Part shown: piece by piece, positions 27,982 through 36,119 of the stretch
How the letters are laid out: every line of letters starts with the position of its first letter
Numbering within the stretch: position 1 is the stretch's first letter
Assembly: GCA_023440705.1 (NCBI GenBank)
Contig: JAEXRP010000008.1
Span: 1-64,000, forward strand
DNA: 64,000 nucleotides
Direction of reading: 5' to 3'
Origin: Soonwooa sp023440705
GTDB taxonomy: Bacteria > Bacteroidota > Bacteroidia > Flavobacteriales > Weeksellaceae
Translations under genes and position numbers: made by a program
Notes under the pieces: model-generated
The model's database searches: none
The model's input: the letters and a program-made list of their open reading frames with translations, nothing else
What the model was told of the DNA's origin: nothing

Positions 27982-28010
27982 ACGAGCAAAAATACAAAAA
28001 TAGCCTTTAG

Positions 28011-28724
28011 CTAAACCACGCCAGCCCACATACTTTGTTGCGGATGATGGATGCGAAGCAAGGCATCGTTTTGGTCTAATAGACTAAGACATACAAATGG
28101 CCAATGGATAGCATCTGGATCGGATGGCTGAGGTGCAAGCTCTATTTTTTCGATATTAGACGGATCTTGGTAGTTAACCTCCAGCATCTGCGTTTGGATG
28201 TTATGTGGGATAACACCAGTATCGGGCTTTATCTCGAGCCAGCAAAAAGCAACTTCTAGTAGGGCGTGGGGATATTTTTTTTCAAAACTTTTGAGGAGAT
28301 AGGTTTTAATCTCTAAACGATTGTGTTCGGCATCAAAATAGACTGCATGGGCAGGAAGTTTGTGATGTTTATTAAAAGATTCTTGTTTTAAGAACTTAAG
28401 AGTCTCAGGGCGTTTGAGACTGTTATACAAGCTGTCATCGGGAAAGTGACGTTTGATATTGTAGAATAACGATACCAACTGATTGTGGAAGCTGCCATCT
28501 TTTTGTCGCCAAAGTAGTGGCAGTATGGCTTTCTTAAAATTCCCGATAAAGTGTGCAACTTCGGAGAACTTGGACTGAGAAGCCTTTACATTGGGATGCG
28601 CCTGCGAGTTGCCATTCACAAATCCGCCAGAATAAGGCTTAACATAAGTCTTACCATTACGAACGCAAAAGATGAGGTTGCCAAGCTTACCTTTTAGGTT
28701 AAAAAAGTTGTCAGATTGTGCCAT
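28011..28724 (-). CDS. DUF6266-like protein of unknown function
   Basis: The 237-residue protein starts with LKGKLGNLIFCVRNGKTYVKPYSGG and then SKFSEVAHFIGNFKKAILPLL, text I associate with a Bacteroidota-only family of unknown function (DUF6266-like). There is no signal peptide. It lies just upstream of the SMR gene on the same strand, with 29 bases between the stop and the SMR ATG. An 11-bp-spaced repeat array lies about 105 bases upstream. Confidence 0.6.
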   Translation of the reverse strand: MAQSDNFFNLKGKLGNLIFCVRNGKTYVKPYSGGFVNGNSQAHPNVKASQSKFSEVAHFIGNFKKAILPLLWRQKDGSFHNQLVSLFYNIKRHFPDDSLYNSLKRPETLKFLKQESFNKHHKLPAHAVYFDAEHNRLEIKTYLLKSFEKKYPHALLEVAFCWLEIKPDTGVIPHNIQTQMLEVNYQDPSNIEKIELAPQPSDPDAIHWPFVCLSLLDQNDALLRIHHPQQSMWAGVV

Positions 28725-29166
28725 AATACTTATCTTTAACTTGTTAAACTTCAGCTAACTAAAGATAATTCTTTTTCTAGAATAAGTTGGCTTATTTTAT
28801 TAAAAATCTCTTATTTATTCCTAAATCTTTACCGCATCTATGTCGCCTTTATGCCGCGTATATGTCGCAAGACTGTCGCATGAGGTAGGCGTATTGTTCT
28901 GTTATGCTGTCATTCTGCTTCGGTAATGCTTCGTATGTACTTCGACTTTTGTTCACAAAAATGTGGCTTTTTACGAATAAGAGAGGATTATTGCTAATGC
29001 TAAAACATGTGAAATTAGTAAATATCTTGACTTATATTGAAGATATTCAAATTATATATGAAGACAAAAGTGTAAAACTTATAAAAAGAAGTATAAATTT
29101 GTATTTTCATTGCGGTCTAAGCAAGAACAGATACTTTGCAATTAAAACCAGTTTTATAAAACCATT
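28725..29166. other. Spacer holding an 11-bp-period repeat array
   Basis: Five related hexamers TACCGC, TGTCGC, TGCCGC, TGTCGC, TGTCGC start at 28830, 28841, 28852, 28863 and 28874, exactly 11 bases apart. The rest is AT-rich and leads to the Abi-like gene. A 115-codon plus-strand frame overlaps the Abi start but has no protein-like features. Confidence 0.6.
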
Positions 29167-30075
29167 ATGCCTAATAGAATATCACCACTTACAAGACGAA
29201 ATATTTTTGATTTTATTCAGGTTGAAGATTTTTGGTGGTCTGGAAGATTAGAAGAAACGGACTTCTTATCACGAATTTTTGATTTAGAAGAAATGCCTTC
29301 ATATGATATTAGATATGATAATGCATTAGGAGATATCTGGCAACATAGAATAAATAATCCATATGATTGGGAGGATAACTGGATATTTAGTGATAAACGT
29401 TTTGATTTATTAAATTGTGATGATTCAATTTTTTTGAATTTCTTGTGTGAAATGATTCATCCAATTGTCAGAAATGATTCGTCTGAAACAATTAAATTAC
29501 TACAAATATTTAATGAAAATTTAAAAATTGATGGATTTCAAATAGTAGAAAAATTGAAAATATCAGGAAAACAAATATTTATCGGAAGACAAATACTAGT
29601 TGGTAAAGAAACAATTGAAAAAAGAGGTGGTCAAATAAAGCAAATGTTTGATGCGGAGTATGTAACACAACAAATTAATTTAATGGAATCATCGATTGAA
29701 AATTCTCCGCATGTTGCAATCGGTGTTGCTAAAGAATTAATTGAAACTTGTTGTAAATCAATTTTTGAAGAAAGAGATTTGGAATATGACAAAAACTGGG
29801 ATTTGACCAAGTTAATGAAAGCAACAACTAAATTATTGAAATTAACACCAGAAGATATTTCTAATGAAGCAAAAGCATCGTCATCTATAAAACAAATATT
29901 AGGGAGTTTATCATCAGTAGTACAAGGAATTGCAGAAATAAGAAATGAATTTGGAAGTGGTCATGGAAAAAATGGAAAATTTATTGGACTCCAACCTCGT
30001 CACGCAAAATTAGCAGTTGGTTCTGCTTCAACATTAGCAATATATTTACTAGAAACCAATCAATTAAAAAAATAA
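29167..30075 (+). CDS. AbiJ-like abortive infection protein
   Basis: The 302-residue protein ends in a typical abortive-infection C-terminal domain: HVAIGVAKELIETCCKSIFEE, then IRNEFGSGHGKNGKFIG and HAKLAVGSASTLAIYLLET. The N-terminal half (SPLTRRNIFDFI ... WQHRINNPYDWEDNWIF) resembles one of the AbiJ N-terminal domains. Relatives give phage resistance by halting growth of infected cells. The gene stands alone and its codon usage is more AT-rich (many AAA, ATT) than the housekeeping genes, consistent with acquisition. Its trigger and toxic action are unknown. Confidence 0.75.
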   Translation: MPNRISPLTRRNIFDFIQVEDFWWSGRLEETDFLSRIFDLEEMPSYDIRYDNALGDIWQHRINNPYDWEDNWIFSDKRFDLLNCDDSIFLNFLCEMIHPIVRNDSSETIKLLQIFNENLKIDGFQIVEKLKISGKQIFIGRQILVGKETIEKRGGQIKQMFDAEYVTQQINLMESSIENSPHVAIGVAKELIETCCKSIFEERDLEYDKNWDLTKLMKATTKLLKLTPEDISNEAKASSSIKQILGSLSSVVQGIAEIRNEFGSGHGKNGKFIGLQPRHAKLAVGSASTLAIYLLETNQLKK

Positions 30076-30240
30076 AAGAGCTCTTACAAAAATTCAAAAA
30101 TTTATGCCTTCTTCTGTACTTTATAATAAAAGAAGGTCTCATCCACTATACATCAACTGAATTTACAGAGTTTACTTTTGGTGAGACCGATATTTTAGAA
30201 TAGTTTGACTTCTATGAAAAATAATACTAATTGAAAATAA

Positions 30241-30275
30241 AAAAAGCAAGTGTTAGAATACAGTACTTGCTTTTT
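30241..30275. terminator. Bidirectional terminator between Abi-like and VOC genes
   Basis: AAAGCAAGT and ACTTGCTTT form a perfect 9-bp stem with A-rich and T-rich flanks, serving converging genes. Upstream, GGTCTCA and TGAGACC (about 30133-30187) form another wide inverted repeat. Confidence 0.7.
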
Positions 30276-30293
30276 CATTTTGTAAAACTTTAT

Positions 30294-30668
30294 CTAGGCA
30301 GGTTCCCAAAGTTCTATTTTATTGTTTTCGCAATCGAGGATGTGTACAAATTTGCCATACTCATATTCGGCGATGTCGTCTAGGATGGTTACACCTTCTT
30401 TTTTAAGTTCTTCCACCAAAGCCACCAAATCGTCCACGGTATAATTGAACATATAGGGCTTGTCCGAAGGGGAGAAGTACTGCGTATCGTCCTTGAAAGG
30501 ACTCCATTGTATCGCACTTGCTTTTGCATCTTCGGCTTTAGGATCGTACTCGAAAGTGCATCCCCATTGGTTAACTGGGAAACCTAGATGTTTTTGATAC
30601 CAAGCTTTAACTGCTTCTGGATCTTTGCATTTGAAGAATAATCCTCCAATGCCTGTAACTCTTTTCAT
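30294..30668 (-). CDS. VOC/glyoxalase-fold protein
   Basis: The 124-residue single-domain protein has the paired beta-alpha-beta pattern of the vicinal oxygen chelate family: GIGGLFFKCKDPEAVKAWYQKHLGFP at the start and FVHILDCENNKIELWEP at the end with the conserved Glu. It may be a dioxygenase, glyoxalase or binding protein; the substrate is unknown. It is likely co-transcribed with the DUF2200 gene upstream. Confidence 0.8.
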   Translation of the reverse strand: MKRVTGIGGLFFKCKDPEAVKAWYQKHLGFPVNQWGCTFEYDPKAEDAKASAIQWSPFKDDTQYFSPSDKPYMFNYTVDDLVALVEELKKEGVTILDDIAEYEYGKFVHILDCENNKIELWEPA

Positions 30669-30738
30669 ATAATTATTTTTATTATGTTTCGAGTCTAAAG
30701 TTTAATGTTTAACCTTAAACTCGAGATTTTAAATGTAT

Positions 30739-31098
30739 TTAACTTCTCAATATTTTGTCCATGTTTTTTCCTTTAGCCAGTTCGTCCACCAACTTGTCGA
30801 GGTAACGTATCTTCTGCATCAGCGGGTCTTCTATATCTTCGACACGATAACCGCATATAACACCTTTTATTAAATTGACATTGGGATTAAGCTGAGGTGC
30901 GTTATCAAAAAAGTCACGGAAGTTGATGTTGTCTTCTATAATGTTTTTAAGTTGGTCATCGTTGTAACCCGTTAACCAAAAAATAACCTGATGAAGCTCT
31001 TCGACGCTACGATTTTTCTTTTCGATCTTGGTAACATAGTGTGGATATACACTGGCAAATGACATTTTGAAAACGCGTTCGTTATTTTTATCGTTCAT
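30739..31098 (-). CDS. DUF2200 family protein
   Basis: The 119-residue protein has the family text MSFASVYPHYVTKIEKKNRSVEELHQVIFWLTGY and LIKGVICGYRVEDIEDPLMQKIRYLDKLVDELAKG. The structure is mostly helical and the function is unknown. It probably starts at the ATG used here, though an internal Met eleven codons in is where many relatives begin. Confidence 0.75.
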   Translation of the reverse strand: MNDKNNERVFKMSFASVYPHYVTKIEKKNRSVEELHQVIFWLTGYNDDQLKNIIEDNINFRDFFDNAPQLNPNVNLIKGVICGYRVEDIEDPLMQKIRYLDKLVDELAKGKNMDKILRS

Positions 31099-31210
31099 TC
31101 TAGCATCAATTATTAAGCTTTGAACGAAGTTAATTAAAATCCTTACATCACACTTATTTTAATGACAAAATAATCTGTCAAGCTTGTAATATCTTAGTTT
31201 TAATATTAAC

Positions 31211-31385
31211 TAACGTCAGCTCTGGATAAAACACTTTTCTTTATACGAGTCGTCACTTAGAGTAAAAATCTTAAAAATTTTGTATTGAGAAGTTTAGTCT
31301 TCATTAATATTTAAAAAGTTCTCGATACGATTTCTGCGAAATCTACTCGAACTGACGTTAATTTTCTTATCCCGAACTAAGATTA
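31211..31385. repeat. Family A repeat, copy 4 (long form)
   Basis: It aligns along its whole length with the copy near 25.7 kb: CGTCAGCTCTGGATAA at the left, CGAACTGACGTTAATTTTC then TTATCCCGAACT at the right, and the TCGATAC/GTATTGAGAA core. Its terminal repeats are more diverged (about 5 of 19 mismatches). It lies intergenically upstream of the Dyp peroxidase gene. Confidence 0.8.
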
Positions 31386-31436
31386 TTTAAGCCCAATTAA
31401 TAGTGTTAGAATTTAGTGTAAAAACGATTGTTTTAG

Positions 31437-31444
31437 TATATTTG
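31437..31444 (+). promoter_or_regulatory. -7 box of the Dyp peroxidase gene
   Basis: TATATTTG fits TAnnTTTG and ends 17 bases before the ATG. The -33 region holds only TTAG, a weak match. Confidence 0.45.
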
Positions 31445-31461
31445 GTTACAAATATAAAAGC

Positions 31462-32385
31462 ATGAGTGCACAGACCCAAGATGTCCTAGATACGCCAAAT
31501 AAGAATACAATATTTATGGTATGGAAATTCTCAACAAGTGATAAAGTTGATGAGGTTTTCCAAAGAATTTGTGCATTGATTGTTAATCTTGACAACTCAT
31601 CTGCAACTAGATTCCCAAATGCTAAATCTAATATCGTGATGGGGATTAGCCGAAAAGCTTGGAATCGACTTGGTCTAACGACGCCACCTCCCAAGGAGTT
31701 AGCGGATTTTGAAGCCATAGTGGGAGAGAAGCATACAGCAGTTGCAACGGATGGCGATCTACATTTCCATATCCGAAGTGAGATGTACAGCTATTGTATT
31801 GATATGGCGACTATTCTGTCAGACTTCTTAACACCTGTTGCAGATTGTATAGAAGAAGTGCATGGTTTCCGATATTGGGATGGCCGTAGTATTTTGGGGT
31901 TTGTAGATGGCACCGAAAATCCGCAAGGTGAGAAGCGTGCACACTTTGGACTTATCGGTAAAGAGGATAAGGCCTATGAAGGATGCAGCTATCTTTTTGT
32001 ACAGAAATATATCCACGATATGTCTGCTTGGCGTGCCTTGCCAGTGACAGAACAAGAGAAAGTTATTGGAAGATCTAAGCAACAAGACATCGAAATGACT
32101 GACGATGTTAAACCTAGCAACTCGCATTCGGCCTTGGCTAATGTTGGTGATGATAAGAAGATTGTGCGCGATAATATGCCATTCGGGAATGTAGCCAATA
32201 ACGAAATGGGGACTTACTTTATCGCTTACGCTAGTAGTTTTAGCACCGTTAAAGAGATGTTGACTAGGATGTTTGTAGGAGAGCCGAAGGGCAATTATGA
32301 CAGGATTTTAGACTTTAGCACGGCAAAAACTGGGACTTTGTATTTTGTACCAAGTATTGATATGCTTAACGATTTTGCAGGTTAG
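31462..32385 (+). CDS. Dyp-type heme peroxidase
   Basis: The 307-residue protein has the Dyp signature GFVDGTENP with catalytic Asp149, the proximal heme ligand His222 in PSNSHSALANV and the distal Arg236 in IVRDNMPFG. It oxidises dyes and other bulky substrates with peroxide. No signal peptide is present, so it is cytoplasmic or loaded into an encapsulin, though no encapsulin gene is adjacent. The last 131 bases of the gene are duplicated 528 bases downstream. Confidence 0.92.
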   Translation: MSAQTQDVLDTPNKNTIFMVWKFSTSDKVDEVFQRICALIVNLDNSSATRFPNAKSNIVMGISRKAWNRLGLTTPPPKELADFEAIVGEKHTAVATDGDLHFHIRSEMYSYCIDMATILSDFLTPVADCIEEVHGFRYWDGRSILGFVDGTENPQGEKRAHFGLIGKEDKAYEGCSYLFVQKYIHDMSAWRALPVTEQEKVIGRSKQQDIEMTDDVKPSNSHSALANVGDDKKIVRDNMPFGNVANNEMGTYFIAYASSFSTVKEMLTRMFVGEPKGNYDRILDFSTAKTGTLYFVPSIDMLNDFAG

Positions 32386-32393
32386 GGGAGTTG
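32255..32393. repeat. 139-bp direct repeat, copy 1 (3' end of the Dyp gene)
   Basis: This segment of the Dyp gene and 8 bases past its stop recurs at 32783-32921 with three mismatches. The two copies flank a single small membrane-protein gene. Confidence 0.95.
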
Positions 32394-32418
32394 TATTGAA
32401 TAATAATAAAAGCAAATT

Positions 32419-32781
32419 TTAATCGGCAAACCATTCTATCACATTCGTGAAGAGTGTTAAAAAAGCCATCAAATTAGAAGCAACACAAACAATTACAGGT
32501 TTCCACTCAGTTCTTTTTTTATAGATAATTAAGTAAATTAAAACTAAAGGAATCCAAATAATTAAGGATATTAACCATACGTCTCCAAAGGCTATAATAA
32601 TAGGTTGGTATATTTGATAGAAATCGAGTTGTTTTGGATCGGGATTACCATAGGTTGGAAAAAAACCTAATTTAAAAGTCGCATGGAAATAAAAAAGATA
32701 TAAAAAAAATATAAATGCTATTGGTGGAAAAGCAAATAAATAAAATATGATTTTCCATTTTTCTATTTTGTTAGTTTTCAT
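32419..32781 (-). CDS. Small membrane protein of unknown function
   Basis: The 120-residue protein has about four hydrophobic segments (IIFYLFAFPPIAFIFFLYLF, IIIAFGDVWLISLIIWIPLVLIYLII, VIVCVASNLMAFLTLF). No family is recognised. Its start codon lies two bases from a 139-bp duplicated piece of the Dyp gene, and the whole gene lies between the two copies. It may therefore have arrived by insertion or partial tandem duplication and would use sequence inside the Dyp fragment as promoter. Confidence 0.6.
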   Translation of the reverse strand: MKTNKIEKWKIIFYLFAFPPIAFIFFLYLFYFHATFKLGFFPTYGNPDPKQLDFYQIYQPIIIAFGDVWLISLIIWIPLVLIYLIIYKKRTEWKPVIVCVASNLMAFLTLFTNVIEWFAD

Positions 32782-32782
32782 A

Positions 32783-32921
32783 AGATGTTAACTAGGATGT
32801 TTGTAGGAGAGCCGAAGGGCAATTATGACAGGATTTTAGACTTTAGCACGGCAAAAACTGGGACTCTGTATTTTGTGCCAAGTATTGATATGCTTAACGA
32901 TTTTGCAGGTTAGGGGAGTTG
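32783..32921. repeat. 139-bp direct repeat, copy 2 (Dyp gene fragment)
   Basis: The fragment carries the Dyp C-terminal codons and stop without the rest of the gene. The last codons (minus strand) of the NTR-like gene, including its stop, lie inside it. Confidence 0.95.
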
Positions 32922-33692
32922 CTGGAAACCATTAATCTCTGCAGTTAAATCTTTATTAAAATCAATAAAAACAAGATACTTTTTATTAGCTGGCGTTTCG
33001 TTTTCATCGTAAATCAAGATACTTTTTTTCATTTGCTCAATTATTTTTGGATCAAGCTTTTTTTGTTTCATATAAACGACATCAATCGTTTTTACCCAGC
33101 CATTTTTGTCTAAGTCAAATAGGAAAACTCCAAATCTGTTTTTGTTTTTGGGAAGCTTGAAAGCATTAAAATAGTTGGTAATTGTTTTAGCTTCTTTATC
33201 TAGAATTATCCCATTACGCCAAAGACTGAATTCATAAGGCAAATTCATTGCTTTAACTTTATCCAGCACAGAAAAATAATTGGTGTAGTAGGTTAGACTG
33301 TAATTAGTTTTGGATTTTAGATCAGGATCAATACTAAACATACTACTACAAGAACTGAATGCGCCAACTTTATAATCTAAAGAATTACTCATTATCAGTA
33401 ACACTTCGCCAGGCTTTACACTAACTTCACAAGCCCCAGAATATGCATATTCTACCGTACCTGATATTCTTATTTCGGAAGTTGGAAGGCCTTTATAAGT
33501 TTTAATTGTTTCAACTTTAGCAATGTAACGTCGAAAACTATCAGTACTTTCAATATTTTTGGTTTCTAAAACTTTGACCACTGCAACAGATTTTGCATCT
33601 ATGTAATCTTGGGGAAAAGAAGTTGGTACACAACTGCAAGCCAATACAATTGAAGTTTTAAGAAAAAGAAAGAGTAGTATGAGTCTTGCCAT
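32910..33692 (-). CDS. Secreted NTR/TIMP-like protein
   Basis: The 260-residue protein has a signal peptide followed directly by CSCVPTSFPQDYIDAKSVAVVKVLE. This matches the start of tissue-inhibitor-of-metalloproteinase (NTR-fold) proteins, where Cys-x-Cys at the mature N-terminus is followed by a beta-barrel. Further Cys pairs (SGACEV, FSSCSS) fit disulfides. The C-terminal 120 residues show no domain I recognise. In animals this fold inhibits metalloproteases; bacterial versions are uncharacterised. Its last three codons overlap the duplicated Dyp fragment. Confidence 0.65.
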   Translation of the reverse strand: MARLILLFLFLKTSIVLACSCVPTSFPQDYIDAKSVAVVKVLETKNIESTDSFRRYIAKVETIKTYKGLPTSEIRISGTVEYAYSGACEVSVKPGEVLLIMSNSLDYKVGAFSSCSSMFSIDPDLKSKTNYSLTYYTNYFSVLDKVKAMNLPYEFSLWRNGIILDKEAKTITNYFNAFKLPKNKNRFGVFLFDLDKNGWVKTIDVVYMKQKKLDPKIIEQMKKSILIYDENETPANKKYLVFIDFNKDLTAEINGFQQLP

Positions 33693-33755
33693 GAGGATTG
33701 CTTATTGTTATTATAGGATGTTGAGTTACAAGATAAAGAAAAAACTATCAATCTA

Positions 33756-34541
33756 TTATTTAGCAGTTTTTTTTGATGGCAACTTCGTTTTCATGTCTTT
33801 AATATCTTGTTTTAATTCTAAAAAGAGATCTTTAACATTTTGTCCAGAAAACTCGTCTGCATCAAACTCTTGTGTAGAGATAGAACAGGCAAACTCCCAA
33901 ATCTCTCTAACATCCGTTAGCGGGATTTGTAGTGGCTCGTAGAAGTTATTGTCTGATTTAACACAAATGAAATTGGCCTCATTAAACTGAAAACGTTTAT
34001 ATAGTATACCATCATTAGTGGTTATAAAGACATAGGTTTTATCAATTTTGAGATCGGAAAGGTTTTCGACATATTTGCCAACGATATAGGTACCATCTTT
34101 ATACGGAGGCATCGAGTCGCCACTTGCTGGGAAAGCACGGTATTTTCCGTTTCTAAGAAAGGGTAGAGATATGGTCTGGAGACCCTCGATATATTCTGGA
34201 TCGCTATAGCCATTGAGGTAACCCATTGATGCTTTTTGAGGGATAATTTCGATTTGGTTATTTCCTGCAACATCAACTGCAATTGGGATCAAAATACGAT
34301 TGTCTGGCAAGTTGAGCATTTTCTCCAAAGGATACTTTCTAATATCAACAGACACCAAAAGATCGATACTGATTTGGAAATATTTAGAAATCCGAAGTAG
34401 CAATTCTATAGGTGGCTCCGAGGTGCCATCTTCGTATTTTGCATATCGAACACGCGTGATAAACAGGGAGTCTGCTAACTTCTGCTGCGAGTATTCTTGT
34501 CGGGCTCTTAAAAAGCGAATGTTATCTGATAAAATTGACAT
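33756..34541 (-). CDS. XRE-type regulator with S24 (LexA-like) C-terminal domain
   Basis: The 261-residue protein has an N-terminal helix-turn-helix (NIRFLRARQEYSQQKLADSLFITRVRYAKYEDG). A peptidase S24 domain follows, with the Ser nucleophile in PASGDSMPPYKDG and the general-base Lys in ILYKRFQF. Such proteins are phage-repressor-like regulators; some self-cleave under RecA control. A charged coiled-coil tail (about 220-261) follows. I see no prophage next to it. It may respond to stress; the targets are unknown. Confidence 0.82.
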   Translation of the reverse strand: MSILSDNIRFLRARQEYSQQKLADSLFITRVRYAKYEDGTSEPPIELLLRISKYFQISIDLLVSVDIRKYPLEKMLNLPDNRILIPIAVDVAGNNQIEIIPQKASMGYLNGYSDPEYIEGLQTISLPFLRNGKYRAFPASGDSMPPYKDGTYIVGKYVENLSDLKIDKTYVFITTNDGILYKRFQFNEANFICVKSDNNFYEPLQIPLTDVREIWEFACSISTQEFDADEFSGQNVKDLFLELKQDIKDMKTKLPSKKTAK

Positions 34542-34647
34542 TGTTATTATTTATAACAACAAATATAATTAAAAATGATACAATTAGTAACTTTCTGATT
34601 GTTAAATTTTGGGATAAAAAGTAAATATTATGATTTCGAATAAGATA

Positions 34648-35409
34648 TTAATCTTTCAAATATTGAAGGATTTTCTGTGTTAAATATTCTCGCTCTTCTC
34701 CAGTAGCATCATTGTCCATACTACTGTGATTGATGTTAGTAAAATCAACAGTCATTTTATACTTTGTCTTTTGGACATCAGTTGGTAGTACGCCCTCGTC
34801 TGCTGGATAATCGTTTGATCGTAAAGTGTATATTTTGGGTTGCGAGGTGAGTGGTAACGTCATTCGGCGGTTGTCCATTGCAATCATTTTGTCAACTAAA
34901 TCAGGATATTTATGTCCAAATAATACAGTCATGTCACCACCGTTCGAATGGCCTATTAATACCAATTTTTTATAATTAAGCTGCGGATAATTTGCTTTCA
35001 TTTGGTTAAGAGCAAAAAGTATATTTTGTGCGCCTCTTTCCCAGTTTGGCATTCGTGTTTCGCTTAGTTTACCAGTCATTGCTAGAAGTTCGTCGTTTTT
35101 TAACTCATGTTGGACACTAACAACAAAGTAACCTTTCGAAGCTAAAAATTCTACAAGATAATTGTAAGCGTCAATATAATCTTTGCCACGATTTTCGCCA
35201 TAACCATGACTAAAAATAATGGGAATTCCATTAGCCAATTTTGGATTATTAGGTTGATAGATTGCAACAGGAATTGGACGATTTCTGACGTTGTCAAAAT
35301 AAGTAATGGTATCGATTTTAGTAGCGTAGGATGTATTATCAACAATTTTGGTTTTTACGCCACATTGTAGAAGTAATAGACATAAAATAAGAAATGTTAA
35401 AAACTTCAT
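34648..35409 (-). CDS. Lipoprotein alpha/beta hydrolase
   Basis: The 253-residue protein has a lipobox-like leader (LLLLQCG). It also has the hydrolase motifs PIIFSHGYGENRG (oxyanion region) and the nucleophile elbow GHSNGGD; a C-terminal NINHSSMDND likely supplies the catalytic His. The fold resembles chlorophyllase or platelet-activating-factor acetylhydrolase-like esterases. The substrate is unknown. It is probably anchored in the envelope. Confidence 0.8.
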   Translation of the reverse strand: MKFLTFLILCLLLLQCGVKTKIVDNTSYATKIDTITYFDNVRNRPIPVAIYQPNNPKLANGIPIIFSHGYGENRGKDYIDAYNYLVEFLASKGYFVVSVQHELKNDELLAMTGKLSETRMPNWERGAQNILFALNQMKANYPQLNYKKLVLIGHSNGGDMTVLFGHKYPDLVDKMIAMDNRRMTLPLTSQPKIYTLRSNDYPADEGVLPTDVQKTKYKMTVDFTNINHSSMDNDATGEEREYLTQKILQYLKD

Positions 35410-35553
35410 TTGTTTTTATTTTAAACTTAATTGTAATATTAATAGATTAAATCTTAATGTCAATATCTTAGTTTTTAAGATTTATTAGTAATCAATAATA
35501 GGCTTCTTAAATGCTTCCAATCTTACAAATCGAGTTTAAAAAAATACATATAA

Positions 35554-35584
35554 AAGCCTCAAATAATTTAACTACTTGAGGCTT
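35554..35584 (-). terminator. Terminator of the RidA gene
   Basis: AAGCCTCAA and TTGAGGCTT form a perfect 9-bp stem 18 bases past the minus-strand stop, with an A-rich plus-strand flank giving a T-run on the minus strand. Confidence 0.75.
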
Positions 35585-35602
35585 CTATATTATTACTTAA
35601 TC

Positions 35603-35977
35603 TTAAACTCTCTCAGCTGTACATTCAACTTCGATAAGGCAACCACCATTTAGTGGACCAATTGGGATGATACAACGCACAGGCTTATGATCACCGAAAA
35701 ACTCGGTGTAGACTCTATTAACGTCCGCCCAATAAGCGATATCTGTAATATAAACCACCATTCTAATAACCGAGGTTTTATCTTGCCCAAAAGCTTTTAG
35801 GACATTTTCAACGTTTTCTAAAGACAGTTTGGTTTGTGCCTCAATCCCTTCAGGAACTTCTTTCGTTACTGGATGTTTCGGAAGTTGACCAGATAAGTAT
35901 AATACACCATTATGTTCGATAGCTGGCGAAAAATGCCCTGCTGGAGCTGGAAGCGAAGCGCTTTCTAAAATTTTCAT
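35603..35977 (-). CDS. ridA: RidA family enamine/imine deaminase
   Basis: The 124-residue protein has the family text SPAIEHNGVLYLSGQLP, EAQTKLSLENVENVLKAFG and the C-terminal active-site strand VRCIIPIGPLNGGCLIEVECTA with the carboxylate-binding Arg and Glu. It hydrolyses reactive 2-aminoacrylate and related enamines formed by PLP enzymes. Confidence 0.9.
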   Translation of the reverse strand: MKILESASLPAPAGHFSPAIEHNGVLYLSGQLPKHPVTKEVPEGIEAQTKLSLENVENVLKAFGQDKTSVIRMVVYITDIAYWADVNRVYTEFFGDHKPVRCIIPIGPLNGGCLIEVECTAERV

Positions 35978-36083
35978 TGAGATTTATTTTTTTAAAGTTC
36001 GAAAATACTTTTTCTAAATGATATTTTTAGCATCAAAACTAAAAATCTTACGATATATCAATGTAATCGCTTCAAAAGTCTTC

Positions 36084-36091
36084 TATCTTTG
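36084..36091 (+). promoter_or_regulatory. -7 box of the FMN reductase gene
   Basis: TATCTTTG fits TAnnTTTG and ends 28 bases before the ATG. The -33 element is not clear. Confidence 0.45.
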
Positions 36092-36119
36092 CAGAGTAAA
36101 ATTATTAAAACAATAAAAA

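Noticed and set aside
28830..28884. CRISPR-like array
   Set aside because: Units are 11 bases with no spacer of CRISPR length and no cas genes; described instead as a phased repeat array.
28904..29251. 115-codon frame before the Abi-like gene
   Set aside because: No family resemblance, overlaps the Abi start in another frame and crosses AT-rich spacer.
33756..34541. Prophage remnant around the XRE-S24 regulator
   Set aside because: No integrase, structural phage gene or attachment repeat nearby; stand-alone XRE-S24 genes are common in this group.
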